Of a DNA stretch of 64,000 bases, positions 34,138 through 43,317 are shown piece by piece. The stretch lies in assembly GCF_002222055.1 (NCBI RefSeq), contig NZ_MUGS01000040.1, forward strand, positions 1 through 64,000, written 5' to 3'. The first letter of the stretch is position 1. Each line of letters opens with the position of its first letter. Made by a program: the position numbers and the translations under genes. The notes under the pieces are model-generated. The model made no database searches, was not told the origin of the DNA, and saw only the letters and a list, made by a program, of their open reading frames with translations. Origin of the DNA: Flavobacterium araucananum (GTDB taxonomy: Bacteria > Bacteroidota > Bacteroidia > Flavobacteriales > Flavobacteriaceae).

Positions 34138-35454
34138 ATGAGTACTACAACTACGCCTTTTGTGGCTTTCAAAGTAAAAGACATTTCTCTAGCGGCTTGG
34201 GGAAGAAAAGAAATTGAATTAGCTGAAGCTGAAATGCCAGGTTTAATGGCACTTCGCGCTGAATATAAAGACGAACAACCTCTTGCAGGTGCTCGTATCG
34301 CTGGATGTTTGCACATGACGATCCAGACTGCAGTTTTGATCGAAACTTTAATCGCTCTTGGTGCAGAGGTTACTTGGTCTTCTTGTAACATTTTCTCTAC
34401 TCAGGATCAGGCTGCTGCTGCTATTGCTGCTGCCGGAATTCAGGTTTATGCATGGAAAGGTCTTGATGAGCAATCATTTGACTGGTGTATTGAGCAAACT
34501 TTATTCTTTGGTGAAGACAGAAAACCATTGAACATGATTCTTGACGATGGTGGAGATTTAACTAACATGGTTATTGACCGTTTCCCTGAATTGGTTCCTG
34601 GAATCAAAGGATTGTCTGAAGAAACTACAACTGGAGTTCACAGACTTTATGAAAGAGTAAAAGCCGGGACTTTACCAATGCCTGCAATCAACATTAATGA
34701 CTCTGTTACTAAATCTAAATTTGATAACAAATACGGTTGTAAAGAATCTGCTGTAGATGCTGTACGTCGTGCAACTGACTTAATGTTGGCTGGAAAAAGA
34801 GTTATCGTTTGCGGATACGGTGATGTTGGAAAAGGAACTGCTGCTTCTTTCAGAGGTGCGGGATCTATTGTAACTGTTACTGAAATTGACCCAATTTGTG
34901 CTTTACAAGCTGCAATGGACGGTTATGAAGTTAAAAAATTAAATACTGTAATTGCTAATGCTGATATCATCATTACAACTACAGGAAATAAAGATATCGT
35001 TCTTGGATCTCATTTCGAGCAAATGAAAGACAAAACTGTTGTTTGTAACATTGGTCACTTTGATAACGAAATTGATATGGCTTGGTTGAACAAAAACCAC
35101 GGTGCATCAAAAATCGAAATCAAACCACAAGTTGACAAATATACAATCGCTGGAAAAGATATCATCATTCTTGCCGAAGGTCGTTTAGTAAACCTTGGTT
35201 GTGCTACAGGTCACCCAAGTTTTGTAATGAGTAACTCATTTACAAACCAAACTCTTGCTCAAATCGAATTATGGAAAAACAGTGCTGCTTACAACAATGA
35301 CGTTTATATGTTACCAAAACACTTAGATGAAAAAGTTGCTGCTTTGCACTTGGCTAAATTAGGCGTTGAATTAGAAACTTTACGTGACGATCAGGCTGCT
35401 TATATTGGTGTTCCGGTTGAAGGTCCTTTTAAACCAGAATACTACAGATACTAA
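34138..35454 (+). CDS. ahcY: Adenosylhomocysteinase
   Basis: A 438-residue S-adenosylhomocysteine hydrolase that splits SAH into adenosine and homocysteine in the methyl cycle. The NAD-binding loop CGYGDVGKGTA, the substrate segments GCLHMTIQTA and EETTTGVHRLYE, and the C-terminal FKPEYYRY that closes the neighbouring NAD site are all present. Codon use (many TTC, CAC, GTT) is typical of a highly expressed gene. Confidence 0.98.
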   Translation: MSTTTTPFVAFKVKDISLAAWGRKEIELAEAEMPGLMALRAEYKDEQPLAGARIAGCLHMTIQTAVLIETLIALGAEVTWSSCNIFSTQDQAAAAIAAAGIQVYAWKGLDEQSFDWCIEQTLFFGEDRKPLNMILDDGGDLTNMVIDRFPELVPGIKGLSEETTTGVHRLYERVKAGTLPMPAININDSVTKSKFDNKYGCKESAVDAVRRATDLMLAGKRVIVCGYGDVGKGTAASFRGAGSIVTVTEIDPICALQAAMDGYEVKKLNTVIANADIIITTTGNKDIVLGSHFEQMKDKTVVCNIGHFDNEIDMAWLNKNHGASKIEIKPQVDKYTIAGKDIIILAEGRLVNLGCATGHPSFVMSNSFTNQTLAQIELWKNSAAYNNDVYMLPKHLDEKVAALHLAKLGVELETLRDDQAAYIGVPVEGPFKPEYYRY

Positions 35455-35507
35455 ATAAATTTTAGATTGAAGATTTCTGGTTTTAGATTTCTTCGATTGT
35501 CTATATC

Positions 35508-35545
35508 AAACCCTACAGATTTTAAAAATCTGTAGGGTTTTGTTT
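35508..35545 (+). terminator. Terminator of ahcY
   Basis: AAACCCTACAGATTTT pairs perfectly with AAAATCTGTAGGGTTT and is followed by TGTTTTT. This long palindrome also resembles a dispersed Flavobacterium intergenic unit. A minus-strand gene ends 14 bp beyond, so it may serve both strands. Confidence 0.75.
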
Positions 35546-35558
35546 TTATGACATATCC

Positions 35559-37409
35559 CTATTCATATACAAAAATTCGTTCTACAAAATTGGCCTCTTG
35601 CTTTTCTGAACTTATACCTCCTTCAAAAAACATTTGAATCCAGTTTTTTTGATTATCAATTTTAAGATATTCTGTTTTTGTATCTAAGTTAATTTTTCCA
35701 TTTCCTAAAAATGAATTCTTACTTGACTCCTCGATTATTCTATTATCAGAGTCGTATTTTCTATAAATGACCATTTCGTCTATATAAACTAAACCTTCTT
35801 TATTATTCTTAAAATGTTGCTCTATAAGGTTGCCTCTTTCATCATATATTAAATCATCCTCAGACTCGTTTACGTGCGTTTCTCCTCCCACATAATCATA
35901 AGAAAAATTCGTTTTTATAATTTTATTTTTATCATATTGATATTTTACCAAACTTCTTAATGTATCGCTTCCCGAAGAATAGCTTTTCTCTTCTAATAAT
36001 TTATTCTCTGGTCCATAGCTGTAAATTGTTTTTCCAGTTACCTTTCCATCTTCATCATAACCTATCGATTCTATCTTTTGCTTTAAATTATTATACTTGT
36101 TTTCCGGATAATCAGATTTTTTAGGAAATATTTTTTCTTCGATAAACTCACCATTAGCATTTTTTTTGAAAGTGGTATAGTTTTGCATTTTTCCTTTTAC
36201 ATACTTCCCGTTCTTTTTAGATGCGTAATAAAAATTCTCGGTGTATTCTTTGATATTTCCATATAATTTCTCTTCCCAATTTGCAGATAGCTGCGGTGCA
36301 TTATAATCTGCTACATCCATTTTTTTAAGCTCTGTTCGTTTTTCTTCCTGATTAGAAATCATCTCAAAACTCCTGTCTATACCATAAATAGGTTCATAAA
36401 GAACAAAATCATTCTTAATTGGCGCAGTAGTTTGAATAAAGATGTACTTGGCTTTTTCAGATATTATATCATCAATTGTAAAAGCTTTTTTATATTCTTC
36501 AAAAGTCATTGCCGGATTAGCTTTAAAAGCCTCAAAAACGCGTTTACTTACATTCCCTTTCAAATCACTATAACCAGCTCTTTCATCATTGATTTTTTTG
36601 TTTTTCTTTTTTAACTGTACCAATTCCTGATAGCTGTAATTTACCAATACATTACCTGTCTCATCATAATTTATCAAATGTATATCGTTTTTTCTATCAC
36701 TATTATTCAAATCCGCTATCTCTATCAAAACCACATTGTTGATAATCGCAACTAAATTATATGCAGTGTTATTCAGCTTAAACGTAGTTCCAATATCCTT
36801 TTGAGAAAGCTTTACCTGAGCATTATCTGTTATGAATTTAATATTATAAACCACACTGCCTTTAATTTCAGAAAGTTCGTTATTGTTTTTAAAATTTACC
36901 GCATTATTTATTTGATCTTGTTTACGGAGTGTAGTAAAATTCAAATCAGTAGTTTTTCCGTTATTAAATTTTAACAAAGTCTCGCTGCCATAAGAAGTAC
37001 CGCCAACATTCTTAATTTCAATCAGCTCCTTTTTTAAATTAAACAACTTGCTTGTTACGGGGTGAAATTCTATAATAGAAACCTCATCATTCTCTTTAAA
37101 ATAGGACGGAAAGCGAGAATTAAACAATAAGTCATATCCATATTCAGATTTCCCCAATTTTAGAACTCCTCTTGCAATAAGAGTATCTATTGAAGAATTT
37201 ACAACCTCACGGGATTGAATGGTTTTCTTTTGAATTTCATCATTTTTTTTATTTACTTTTTTAAAAGGAAAATCAGGGACTTTAAACATTGCTTTACTTG
37301 TATTATAAGTCATTTCATAAACCATATCCTTCTCTTCCTTACTATATTCTTTTTTTTGAGAAAACATAGAAAGACTAAAGCCCATCAAAATCAGTACAAT
37401 TCTATTCAT
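35559..37409 (-). CDS. Secreted protein of unknown function with YD-like repeats
   Basis: A 616-residue exported protein. The signal peptide is short (MNRIVLILMGFSLSMFSQ) and cleaved before KKEYSKEE. Residues 20-350 have mixed alpha/beta patterning with no recognised domain. From about residue 430 short repeats appear (YDEDGKVTGKTIYSYGPENK, YDERGNLIEQHF, YDSDNRIIEES) that resemble the YD-type units of Rhs/wall proteins. No toxin domain or type IX tail is visible. Periplasmic or surface location is likely. Confidence 0.65.
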   Translation of the reverse strand: MNRIVLILMGFSLSMFSQKKEYSKEEKDMVYEMTYNTSKAMFKVPDFPFKKVNKKNDEIQKKTIQSREVVNSSIDTLIARGVLKLGKSEYGYDLLFNSRFPSYFKENDEVSIIEFHPVTSKLFNLKKELIEIKNVGGTSYGSETLLKFNNGKTTDLNFTTLRKQDQINNAVNFKNNNELSEIKGSVVYNIKFITDNAQVKLSQKDIGTTFKLNNTAYNLVAIINNVVLIEIADLNNSDRKNDIHLINYDETGNVLVNYSYQELVQLKKKNKKINDERAGYSDLKGNVSKRVFEAFKANPAMTFEEYKKAFTIDDIISEKAKYIFIQTTAPIKNDFVLYEPIYGIDRSFEMISNQEEKRTELKKMDVADYNAPQLSANWEEKLYGNIKEYTENFYYASKKNGKYVKGKMQNYTTFKKNANGEFIEEKIFPKKSDYPENKYNNLKQKIESIGYDEDGKVTGKTIYSYGPENKLLEEKSYSSGSDTLRSLVKYQYDKNKIIKTNFSYDYVGGETHVNESEDDLIYDERGNLIEQHFKNNKEGLVYIDEMVIYRKYDSDNRIIEESSKNSFLGNGKINLDTKTEYLKIDNQKNWIQMFFEGGISSEKQEANFVERIFVYE

Positions 37410-37692
37410 GTGTGTGTTTTTTTTTTGAAAAATACATCTTTTTGAAACAAACTCAATCTCATCGCTATAAGTTTTTTTGCAACAGATAAAGAAAATATTT
37501 TATGATTCGGCTACAAATAAAAGCATCAATCCAGCGCAAAAGATTACTTATACTTTGCAATCGTGTGCAGCCCAACAAGCTTAAATTAGTCCGATATTAT
37601 TTATGATTCCTGAGATTTTAATTTTAAATTTGAAATTAAAGAACTCTTCAAAAAATAATGAATTAGAAATCCATCTACGATAAATTAATCTC

Positions 37693-38778
37693 ATGAAAAA
37701 GTATATCATTCTCTATCTATTTCTCACCCTAAATTGTGTAGTATCTGCACAAAATAAAGACATTTGGATTTCATTTTGGGACAAAGACACCACCCATATC
37801 GGTTTTAAAGATAAAACCGGAAAGATTAAAATTGAACCGAAATTTATGGGGCTGACTTCTGCCAATAAATTTGACGAGATCATTGTGGTTTCAGAAGAAG
37901 TGAATCTGGATAAAACCTGGAAGAGTTATTATCTGACCAAATCGGGCAAAATAATTGGTCGTGATAGTCTGTATGTTTATGACAATGGACCTGATTGCGA
38001 AAATGAAGGTTTTATTCGTTTTAAAGACAATAAGACAGACAAAATGGGGCTATTTAATGGCGAAGGAAAAATCGTAATTCCTGCCGAATACAGCGATTTA
38101 ACCAGAGTAAGAAACGGAATGATTATCGCTCTAAAAGGTGCACAAAAAGTGATGGATCCTGGTGGAGATGGGCATTTTGGCTGGGCAGGCGGCAAAGAAT
38201 ATCTTATTGATACCAATAATAATGTGCTAATCGAGAATTTTAGATACAATGATGAGCTCAATTTTTATTCTTTACTAAAATCAAAGGAACCCAATAAAGA
38301 GGAAATAAGAGAAAACTTTACCGGAGTTGACGGTCAATATTATTCGTTTGTAAATTTTGATAAAGAGTTTAAATCATGGCTAAAAACGAGTTTACTTTCT
38401 GATTTATCAAAGAACAATTTATTAAAATTCTCTTATGATAAAATCACGTATTGGAAAGAGCCAAACGGCTGGAAAAATGAATCGAAAATGAATTTCATCA
38501 ATCAGAATTACAAGATAATAAAAGCTAAATTGAGTGAGCTTACAACTGCAAATTCTGATTACAATGTTTTTTCTGAAAGTTTGAATCAATTTATTTATGA
38601 AGGAAAAGAATTTGAAGAATACTTCAATAATTGCAATCAGGCAAGAGATTGGAAATATCCTGTAAAAAATATTGTGATTTCTAATAAAAATGGAAAACAA
38701 GATCATTTTGAGTTTTTAAGAACTGAAAATGGCTATAAGCTTATAAGTGTTTCTAGTGCAAAAGACAATCTCAAATAA
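37693..38778 (+). CDS. Secreted WG-repeat-like protein
   Basis: A 361-residue exported protein; signal peptide ends VVSA before QNKD. The N-terminal half holds two or three WG-like beta units, e.g. IGFKDKTGKIKIEPKF and MGLFNGEGKIVIPAEYSDL. The second half (about 200-361) is charged, mostly helical, and unrecognised. WG-repeat proteins are common in Bacteroidota and poorly understood. The gene stands alone in a 280-bp upstream gap without a clear promoter. Confidence 0.7.
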   Translation: MKKYIILYLFLTLNCVVSAQNKDIWISFWDKDTTHIGFKDKTGKIKIEPKFMGLTSANKFDEIIVVSEEVNLDKTWKSYYLTKSGKIIGRDSLYVYDNGPDCENEGFIRFKDNKTDKMGLFNGEGKIVIPAEYSDLTRVRNGMIIALKGAQKVMDPGGDGHFGWAGGKEYLIDTNNNVLIENFRYNDELNFYSLLKSKEPNKEEIRENFTGVDGQYYSFVNFDKEFKSWLKTSLLSDLSKNNLLKFSYDKITYWKEPNGWKNESKMNFINQNYKIIKAKLSELTTANSDYNVFSESLNQFIYEGKEFEEYFNNCNQARDWKYPVKNIVISNKNGKQDHFEFLRTENGYKLISVSSAKDNLK

Positions 38779-38822
38779 TTCTTTTACTTCAGTATAAAAG
38801 TTAACTTTAAAAAATACAACAA

Positions 38823-38851
38823 ACCTAACCGGTTTTTAAAACCTGTTAGGT
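38823..38851. repeat. ACCTAAC/GTTAGGT palindrome
   Basis: ACCTAAC-C-GGTTTT pairs with AAAACC-T-GTTAGGT around a single T. It lies between the WG-like gene and the SMR gene, ends 15 bp before the SMR start, and may be a terminator remnant or dispersed repeat. No T run follows. Confidence 0.5.
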
Positions 38852-38865
38852 ATAAAACGTGAAAT

Positions 38866-39198
38866 ATGAAAAACTTTATTTTTTTAGGGCTTGCTATTAT
38901 ATTTGAGATCATCGCAACTTCGGCCTTAAAAAAGTCTGAGCAGTTTACACAGCTTATCCCAAGCATTATTACAATTGCAGGCTATTTTGCTGCATTCTAT
39001 TTTTTAAGTTTTGCTATTAGAACAATTCCTGTTGGGATTGCTTATGCGATCTGGTCTGGAGTAGGGATAGTCTTGATTACTGTAATTGGTGCTATTTTCT
39101 TTAAACAAATCCCTGATTTACCTGCTATTATTGGTCTGGTTTTAATTATGATTGGCGTAGTTGTAATCAATGTTTTTTCTAAAACTACGGCGCATTAA
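38866..39198 (+). CDS. SMR-family small multidrug transporter
   Basis: A 110-residue four-helix transporter of the EmrE type. The essential membrane Glu is in the first helix (IIFEIIATSALKKSEQF). Helix 2-3 has the family words AGYFAAFYFLSFAIRTIPVGIAYAIWSGVG. It works as an antiparallel dimer. The split between quaternary-amine exporters and guanidinium exporters cannot be made reliably here, though the ATSALKKSE motif fits the multidrug side. Confidence 0.92.
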   Translation: MKNFIFLGLAIIFEIIATSALKKSEQFTQLIPSIITIAGYFAAFYFLSFAIRTIPVGIAYAIWSGVGIVLITVIGAIFFKQIPDLPAIIGLVLIMIGVVVINVFSKTTAH

Positions 39199-39210
39199 CT
39201 TAAAAAACTC

Positions 39211-39218
39211 TATTTTTG
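39211..39218 (+). promoter_or_regulatory. -7 element before the Fic gene
   Basis: TATTTTTG fits the -7 consensus and puts the start near 39222. It overlaps the TTG at 39216 that would otherwise open a longer frame, favouring the ATG at 39240. Confidence 0.35.
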
Positions 39219-39239
39219 ATAGCATCAAATGATCCCATC

Positions 39240-40193
39240 ATGAAGCCTCCGTATGACATTACACCCACTATATTAAAACTCATCAGTTCAATTTCTGAAA
39301 AAATAGGAGCCCTAAATGCCGTAAATTTAGACAAACAATCTCCTCAATTAAGGAAACAGAACAGAATTAAAACCATACATTCTTCTCTACAAATTGAAGG
39401 AAATACTTTAACCGAAGAACAAATAACAGCTTTAATAGAAAACAAACGTATTATTGGTCCGGAAAAAGATGTTCTTGAAGTGCTTAATGCTATAAAAGTA
39501 TATCAGAAATTAGATCACTATAAAGCAACATCCTCTAAATGTTTTTTAGAGGCACATACAACCTTAATGAATGGATTAATTTCGGATGCTGGAAAATATC
39601 GAAGACAAGGTGTTGGAATAGTAAAAGGAACGAAAGTAGCACACATTGCCCCTCCTTATGAAAACGTTCCTTATTTAATGAATGATTTATTTGATTATTT
39701 AAAAGATAAAGATGAATTAGCGCTAATTAAAAGCTGTGTTTTTCATTATGAAATGGAATTTATTCATCCTTTTTTAGATGGAAATGGTAGAATGGGCAGA
39801 TTATGGCAGACCGTGATTTTAATGAATGAATATCCAGTTTTTGAATTTTTACCTTTTGAAACATTAATTAGCCAAACCCAAAAAGAATATTATAAATCCC
39901 TTGCTTTAAGTGATAGTAGCGGAAAATCAACCCATTTTATTGAGTATATGCTCGATGTAATAAATAAATCTTTAGAAAGTTTATTGAACTACAACAATAG
40001 AACAGTAAAAGATGTTGATCGATTGGATTATTTTTCTATGTTAGGTATAAGAGAATTTACAAGGAAAGATTATATGAATGTTTTTAAAGATATATCGTCT
40101 GCTACGGCAAGTCGAGATTTAAAAAAAGGAGTCGAACTTAAAATTTTTAAAATTGAGGGAGCACAAAATAAGACAAAATATATTCTAATATAA
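39240..40193 (+). CDS. Fic family protein (class II, self-inhibited)
   Basis: A 317-residue Fic protein that probably transfers AMP or a similar group. The catalytic motif HPFLDGNGRMGRLW has His176. The inhibitory motif S-x3-E-G is at residues 49-54 (SLQIEG), N-terminal to the Fic domain, so the class II type with an internal brake. A C-terminal winged helix (residues about 262-317, TRKDYMNVFKDISSATASRDL) may bind DNA, as in related Fic regulators. The target is unknown. No antitoxin gene is adjacent, as expected when the inhibitor is built in. Confidence 0.93.
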   Translation: MKPPYDITPTILKLISSISEKIGALNAVNLDKQSPQLRKQNRIKTIHSSLQIEGNTLTEEQITALIENKRIIGPEKDVLEVLNAIKVYQKLDHYKATSSKCFLEAHTTLMNGLISDAGKYRRQGVGIVKGTKVAHIAPPYENVPYLMNDLFDYLKDKDELALIKSCVFHYEMEFIHPFLDGNGRMGRLWQTVILMNEYPVFEFLPFETLISQTQKEYYKSLALSDSSGKSTHFIEYMLDVINKSLESLLNYNNRTVKDVDRLDYFSMLGIREFTRKDYMNVFKDISSATASRDLKKGVELKIFKIEGAQNKTKYILI

Positions 40194-40198
40194 TTCAA

Positions 40199-40335
40199 AT
40201 GAAAATGGATTTTAGAAAGAGTACAATTTCAGATTTAAAAGAAAAATCAAAACGATTATTACCGATGTAAGCATAACTGTAAAGCTTTTTTTTGACAAGA
40301 AAGGTTTCATCACAAAAGCGGAACAAAAAAAATAA
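40199..40335 (+). pseudogene. Possible frameshifted gene remnant
   Basis: A short frame opens at 40199 (MKMDFRKSTISDLKEKS...) and ends at 40272. In a second frame, from about 40249, the words TIITDVSITVKLFFDKKG and ITKAEQKK continue to a stop at 40333. Joined by one frameshift these resemble the end of a secreted Bacteroidota protein. The rest of the 320-bp gap to the Ada gene is AT-rich with nothing else recognisable. Confidence 0.3.
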
Positions 40336-40513
40336 GATTAAGTATTGAACTGATCAATTACAAAATGGAAAAAGTCTGAAATAATGAAATATTTTTTTCA
40401 GGTTTCAAATTACTGCAAAACCTAAAATAAAGTAAAACAACAAAAACACCGCAAGTTTCGGATTTTATGCCTGCAGAATCCTATAGATCTTTGTATTATA
40501 AAATTGAACGAAA

Positions 40514-41365
40514 ATGAACACACAGGAAAACATCAATTATAATAGGATTGCCGAAGCAATAGATTATATCAAAGTAAACTTTAAGGAACAACCCAACTTA
40601 GATGAGGTTGCAGAAAAAGTGCATTTAAGCCCGTTTCACTTTCAGCGGTTGTTTACGGAATGGGCAGGAACAAGTCCGAAGAAATTCTTGCAATACATAA
40701 GTATCGAAAACGCCAAAAAGATCCTTAAAGAAAACAATCAGGCTACTTTATCTGATGCCGCTTTTGATACGGGATTATCCGGAACAAGTCGTTTGCATGA
40801 TTTATTTGTAAACATCGAAGGAATGACTCCTGCTGAATACAAAAATGGTGGCAAAAATTTAGAAATTAACTTTAGTTTTGCCGAAAGTCCGTTTGGGAAT
40901 ATCATTGTAGCATCGACCAGTAAAGGGGTTTGTTTTATGGCTTTCGCCGAAGATGAAGAAACTGGATTTCAAGACCTTGAAAACAAATTTCCAAATGCTA
41001 CATTTTCCAGAAAACTAGATTTGTCGCAACAAAATGCGTTATTTATTTTTCAAAATGACTGGAGCAAATTATCCGAAATCAAACTGCACTTAAAAGGAAC
41101 TGATTTTCAATTGAAAGTTTGGGAAACGTTGCTTAAAATTCCAATGGGACAACTTTCTACTTACGGTTCAATTGCACAACAAATCGAGAAACCAAATGCT
41201 TCCAGAGCTGTAGGAACCGCAATTGGCAGCAACCCTGTAGCTTTCCTGATTCCGTGTCATCGTGTGATTCAATCTTCAGGAACCTTTGGGGGTTATATGT
41301 GGGGAAACACCCGTAAAACTGCTATAATTGGTTGGGAAGGTGCTAAAATTAATTCAGCCATTTAA
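40514..41365 (+). CDS. ada: AraC-type regulator/methylated-DNA cysteine methyltransferase (Ada-like)
   Basis: A 283-residue Ada-like protein. Residues 5-115 hold an AraC-type double helix-turn-helix (VAEKVHLSPFHFQRLFTEWAG, GMTPAEYKNGG). Residues 120-280 form an O6-alkylguanine-DNA methyltransferase with the acceptor cysteine in IPCHRVIQ. The N-terminal zinc/phosphotriester domain of E. coli Ada is absent; a free-standing copy is encoded 1 kb downstream. It starts a four-gene alkylation-repair set and may regulate it. Confidence 0.93.
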   Translation: MNTQENINYNRIAEAIDYIKVNFKEQPNLDEVAEKVHLSPFHFQRLFTEWAGTSPKKFLQYISIENAKKILKENNQATLSDAAFDTGLSGTSRLHDLFVNIEGMTPAEYKNGGKNLEINFSFAESPFGNIIVASTSKGVCFMAFAEDEETGFQDLENKFPNATFSRKLDLSQQNALFIFQNDWSKLSEIKLHLKGTDFQLKVWETLLKIPMGQLSTYGSIAQQIEKPNASRAVGTAIGSNPVAFLIPCHRVIQSSGTFGGYMWGNTRKTAIIGWEGAKINSAI

Positions 41366-41375
41366 AAACTTTTCC

Positions 41376-42089
41376 ATGCAAAATATACCATCAAAAATTG
41401 CTTCTCTTAATTGGGAAAGCATCACCGAATCTATGCATCAAAATGGTTTTGCCATTATACCAAATATGCTGAATAATGAACAATGCGAAAACTTAAAAGA
41501 GAACTATTCGAACTCTGCGCTTTATCGAAAAACAGTTATTATGGAACGATATCGTTTTGGCTTAGGCGAATACAAATATTTTAATTATCCTCTTCCTGAT
41601 CTGATTCAATCAATTCGAACGGGTATTTATCCTAAATTGGCACCAATTGCAAATACGTGGATGAAAGCACTAAATATAAATACCGTTTTTCCTGAAAACC
41701 ATACAGAATTATTAGAGCAATGTCATGCCAATAAACAACTAAAAGCAACTGTTTTAATTTTAAAATATGGTCAAAGCGGTTTTAATACTTTGCATCAGGA
41801 TTTATACGGCGATGTTTATTTCCCGATTCAAATTGTATTATTTCTGAATGAACCTGATGAAGACTTTACCGGCGGAGAATTTGTTTTGACGCAACAAATG
41901 CCAAGGGCACAATCGAAAGTCATTGTACTGAAACCAAAAAAAGGAGACGTTTTGGTTTTTACAACCAATTTTAGACCTGTAAAAGGTACAAAAGGGTATT
42001 ATCGCGTAAATATGAAACATGGTGTGAGCGAAATTCATTCGGGGGAACGACATACTTTGGGAATTATTTTTCATGATGCGTTGTCTTAA
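41376..42089 (+). CDS. 2OG-Fe(II) oxygenase
   Basis: A 237-residue 2-oxoglutarate/iron dioxygenase. The iron motif HxD is in TLHQDLYGDV, and the distal His with its Arg partner is in VSEIHSGERHTLGIIF. It is not a close AlkB, and is nearer to the prolyl-hydroxylase-like group. I take the ATG at 41376; upstream codons overlap the Ada gene. It lies 10 bp after ada, so it probably belongs to the alkylation response operon. Confidence 0.87.
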   Translation: MQNIPSKIASLNWESITESMHQNGFAIIPNMLNNEQCENLKENYSNSALYRKTVIMERYRFGLGEYKYFNYPLPDLIQSIRTGIYPKLAPIANTWMKALNINTVFPENHTELLEQCHANKQLKATVLILKYGQSGFNTLHQDLYGDVYFPIQIVLFLNEPDEDFTGGEFVLTQQMPRAQSKVIVLKPKKGDVLVFTTNFRPVKGTKGYYRVNMKHGVSEIHSGERHTLGIIFHDALS

Positions 42090-42094
42090 TTTTA

Positions 42095-42385
42095 AGGTGC
42101 AAAGAGGCAAAGGTACAGAGGTTCAAAGTTTCAAAACACCGTATGTCCGTAGAGGCGCACTGCAGTGCGTCTGAGATCATGTTCTTTTGCCCCGAATTCG
42201 CGAATTATTTTTAAAATCTATTCGAATAGAATTAGTTTAATTCGTGAATTCGTGGCGGAAAAAACCCAAAAACGTTAGACGCACCGCTGTGCACCTCTAC
42301 AGAATAAAAACCGATAATTTTTTCACGTAGATTAGGCAGATTGAGCAGATTTTTTTAATCATTTTAATCCTGTAATCTGTGGCAT
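42095..42385. repeat. Composite repeat block between the oxygenase and Ada-domain genes
   Basis: The 310-bp gap is made of nested repeat units: AAAGAGGCAAAGGTACAGAGG at 42109; an outer palindrome from GTAGAGGCGCACTG (42149-42172) to CACCTCTAC (ending 42300); an inner palindrome built on CGAATTCGCGAATTA (about 42192-42207) and TAATTCGTGAATTCG (about 42238-42252) around the perfect 12-bp CTATTCGAATAG (42218-42229); then GGCAGATTGAGCAGATT at 42335. No gene or promoter is evident. Confidence 0.75.
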
Positions 42386-42399
42386 AAAAAGACAAAGAA

Positions 42400-42645
42400 A
42401 TGATACAACATCAAGAAATTTCAGATTTAGATCTTCGAAATAAAATTAAAAATTCGGAAATTTGCTTTGGTGGAAACCGAAAACTAAAAATTTACGGAAC
42501 GTTGCAATGTTCTTCGGGAAAAAGAATGAAACGAGAAAATCGGGTTTTCTTTTTATCTGAAAATGAAGCGAAACAAAATGGTTACAGACCTTGTGGACAT
42601 TGTATCAAAACCAAATATCAAAACTGGAAAAATGGACTTATTTAA
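42400..42645 (+). CDS. Free-standing Ada-type metal-binding domain
   Basis: An 81-residue protein that consists only of the zinc domain of Ada (the phosphotriester repair domain). Cysteines are placed as in that family: GTLQCSSGKRM (the methyl-accepting position) and the pair in GYRPCGHC near the C-terminus. The AraC and methyltransferase modules are encoded separately. It overlaps alkB by 14 bp. It may repair methylphosphotriesters or act as a methylation sensor. Confidence 0.8.
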   Translation: MIQHQEISDLDLRNKIKNSEICFGGNRKLKIYGTLQCSSGKRMKRENRVFFLSENEAKQNGYRPCGHCIKTKYQNWKNGLI

Positions 42646-43243
42646 CCCTGAAATAAACGAAACGACCAATTTGCTTCCTAAAGACGGAACTGTAAATTAT
42701 TACGGAAAACTGTTTTCCAGAGAAAACGCAAATCATTATTTAGACGTTTTGCTAGAGTGTATCGAATGGAAAAATGATGAAGCTATTATTTTTGGAAAGC
42801 TTATTATTACGAAACGGAAAGTAGCCTGGTATGGTGATTCGGGTTTTGAATATACGTATTCGAACACGACAAAAAAAGCACTTCCGTGGACTACCGAATT
42901 ACTGGAATTAAAAACTATTGTTGAACAAAAAACAGGCGAAACATTCAATTCTTGCCTGCTTAATTTATATCATTCCGGCGAAGAAGGAATGGCGTGGCAC
43001 AGCGATGGTGAGAAAGATCTTAAAAAAAATGGCGCTATAGGATCTGTAAGTTTTGGTGCTGAGCGCAAATTTGCTTTTAAAAATAAGGAAACCAAAGAAA
43101 CGGTTTCGCTAATCTTAGAACATGGCAGTTTATTGGTTATGAAAGGCACAACACAAACGCATTGGTTGCATCGTTTACCTCCCACCAAAACAACATCAAA
43201 ACCTCGAGTAAATTTGACTTTTAGAACAATTGTTTCACAATAA
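42632..43243 (+). CDS. alkB: AlkB-type alpha-ketoglutarate DNA dioxygenase
   Basis: A 203-residue AlkB homologue that demethylates bases such as 1-methyladenine and 3-methylcytosine. The iron motif HSD in MAWHSDGEKD, the distal His in THWLHRLP and the 2OG-binding RVNLTFR are intact. The ATG at 42632 is chosen; the upstream 23 codons run through the Ada-domain gene. It is nearest to the ALKBH2/3-like branch common in Bacteroidota. Confidence 0.93.
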   Translation: MDLFNPEINETTNLLPKDGTVNYYGKLFSRENANHYLDVLLECIEWKNDEAIIFGKLIITKRKVAWYGDSGFEYTYSNTTKKALPWTTELLELKTIVEQKTGETFNSCLLNLYHSGEEGMAWHSDGEKDLKKNGAIGSVSFGAERKFAFKNKETKETVSLILEHGSLLVMKGTTQTHWLHRLPPTKTTSKPRVNLTFRTIVSQ

Positions 43244-43317
43244 AAAGTATTGAACCATTAAGATATTAAGAAAATTAAGTATAAAATCTTAATTTCTATT
43301 TCTGTTCAAAAAAAAAT

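Noticed and set aside
42149..42300. CRISPR-like repeats
   Set aside because: The units are nested palindromes of different sequence, with no regular spacing and no cas genes.
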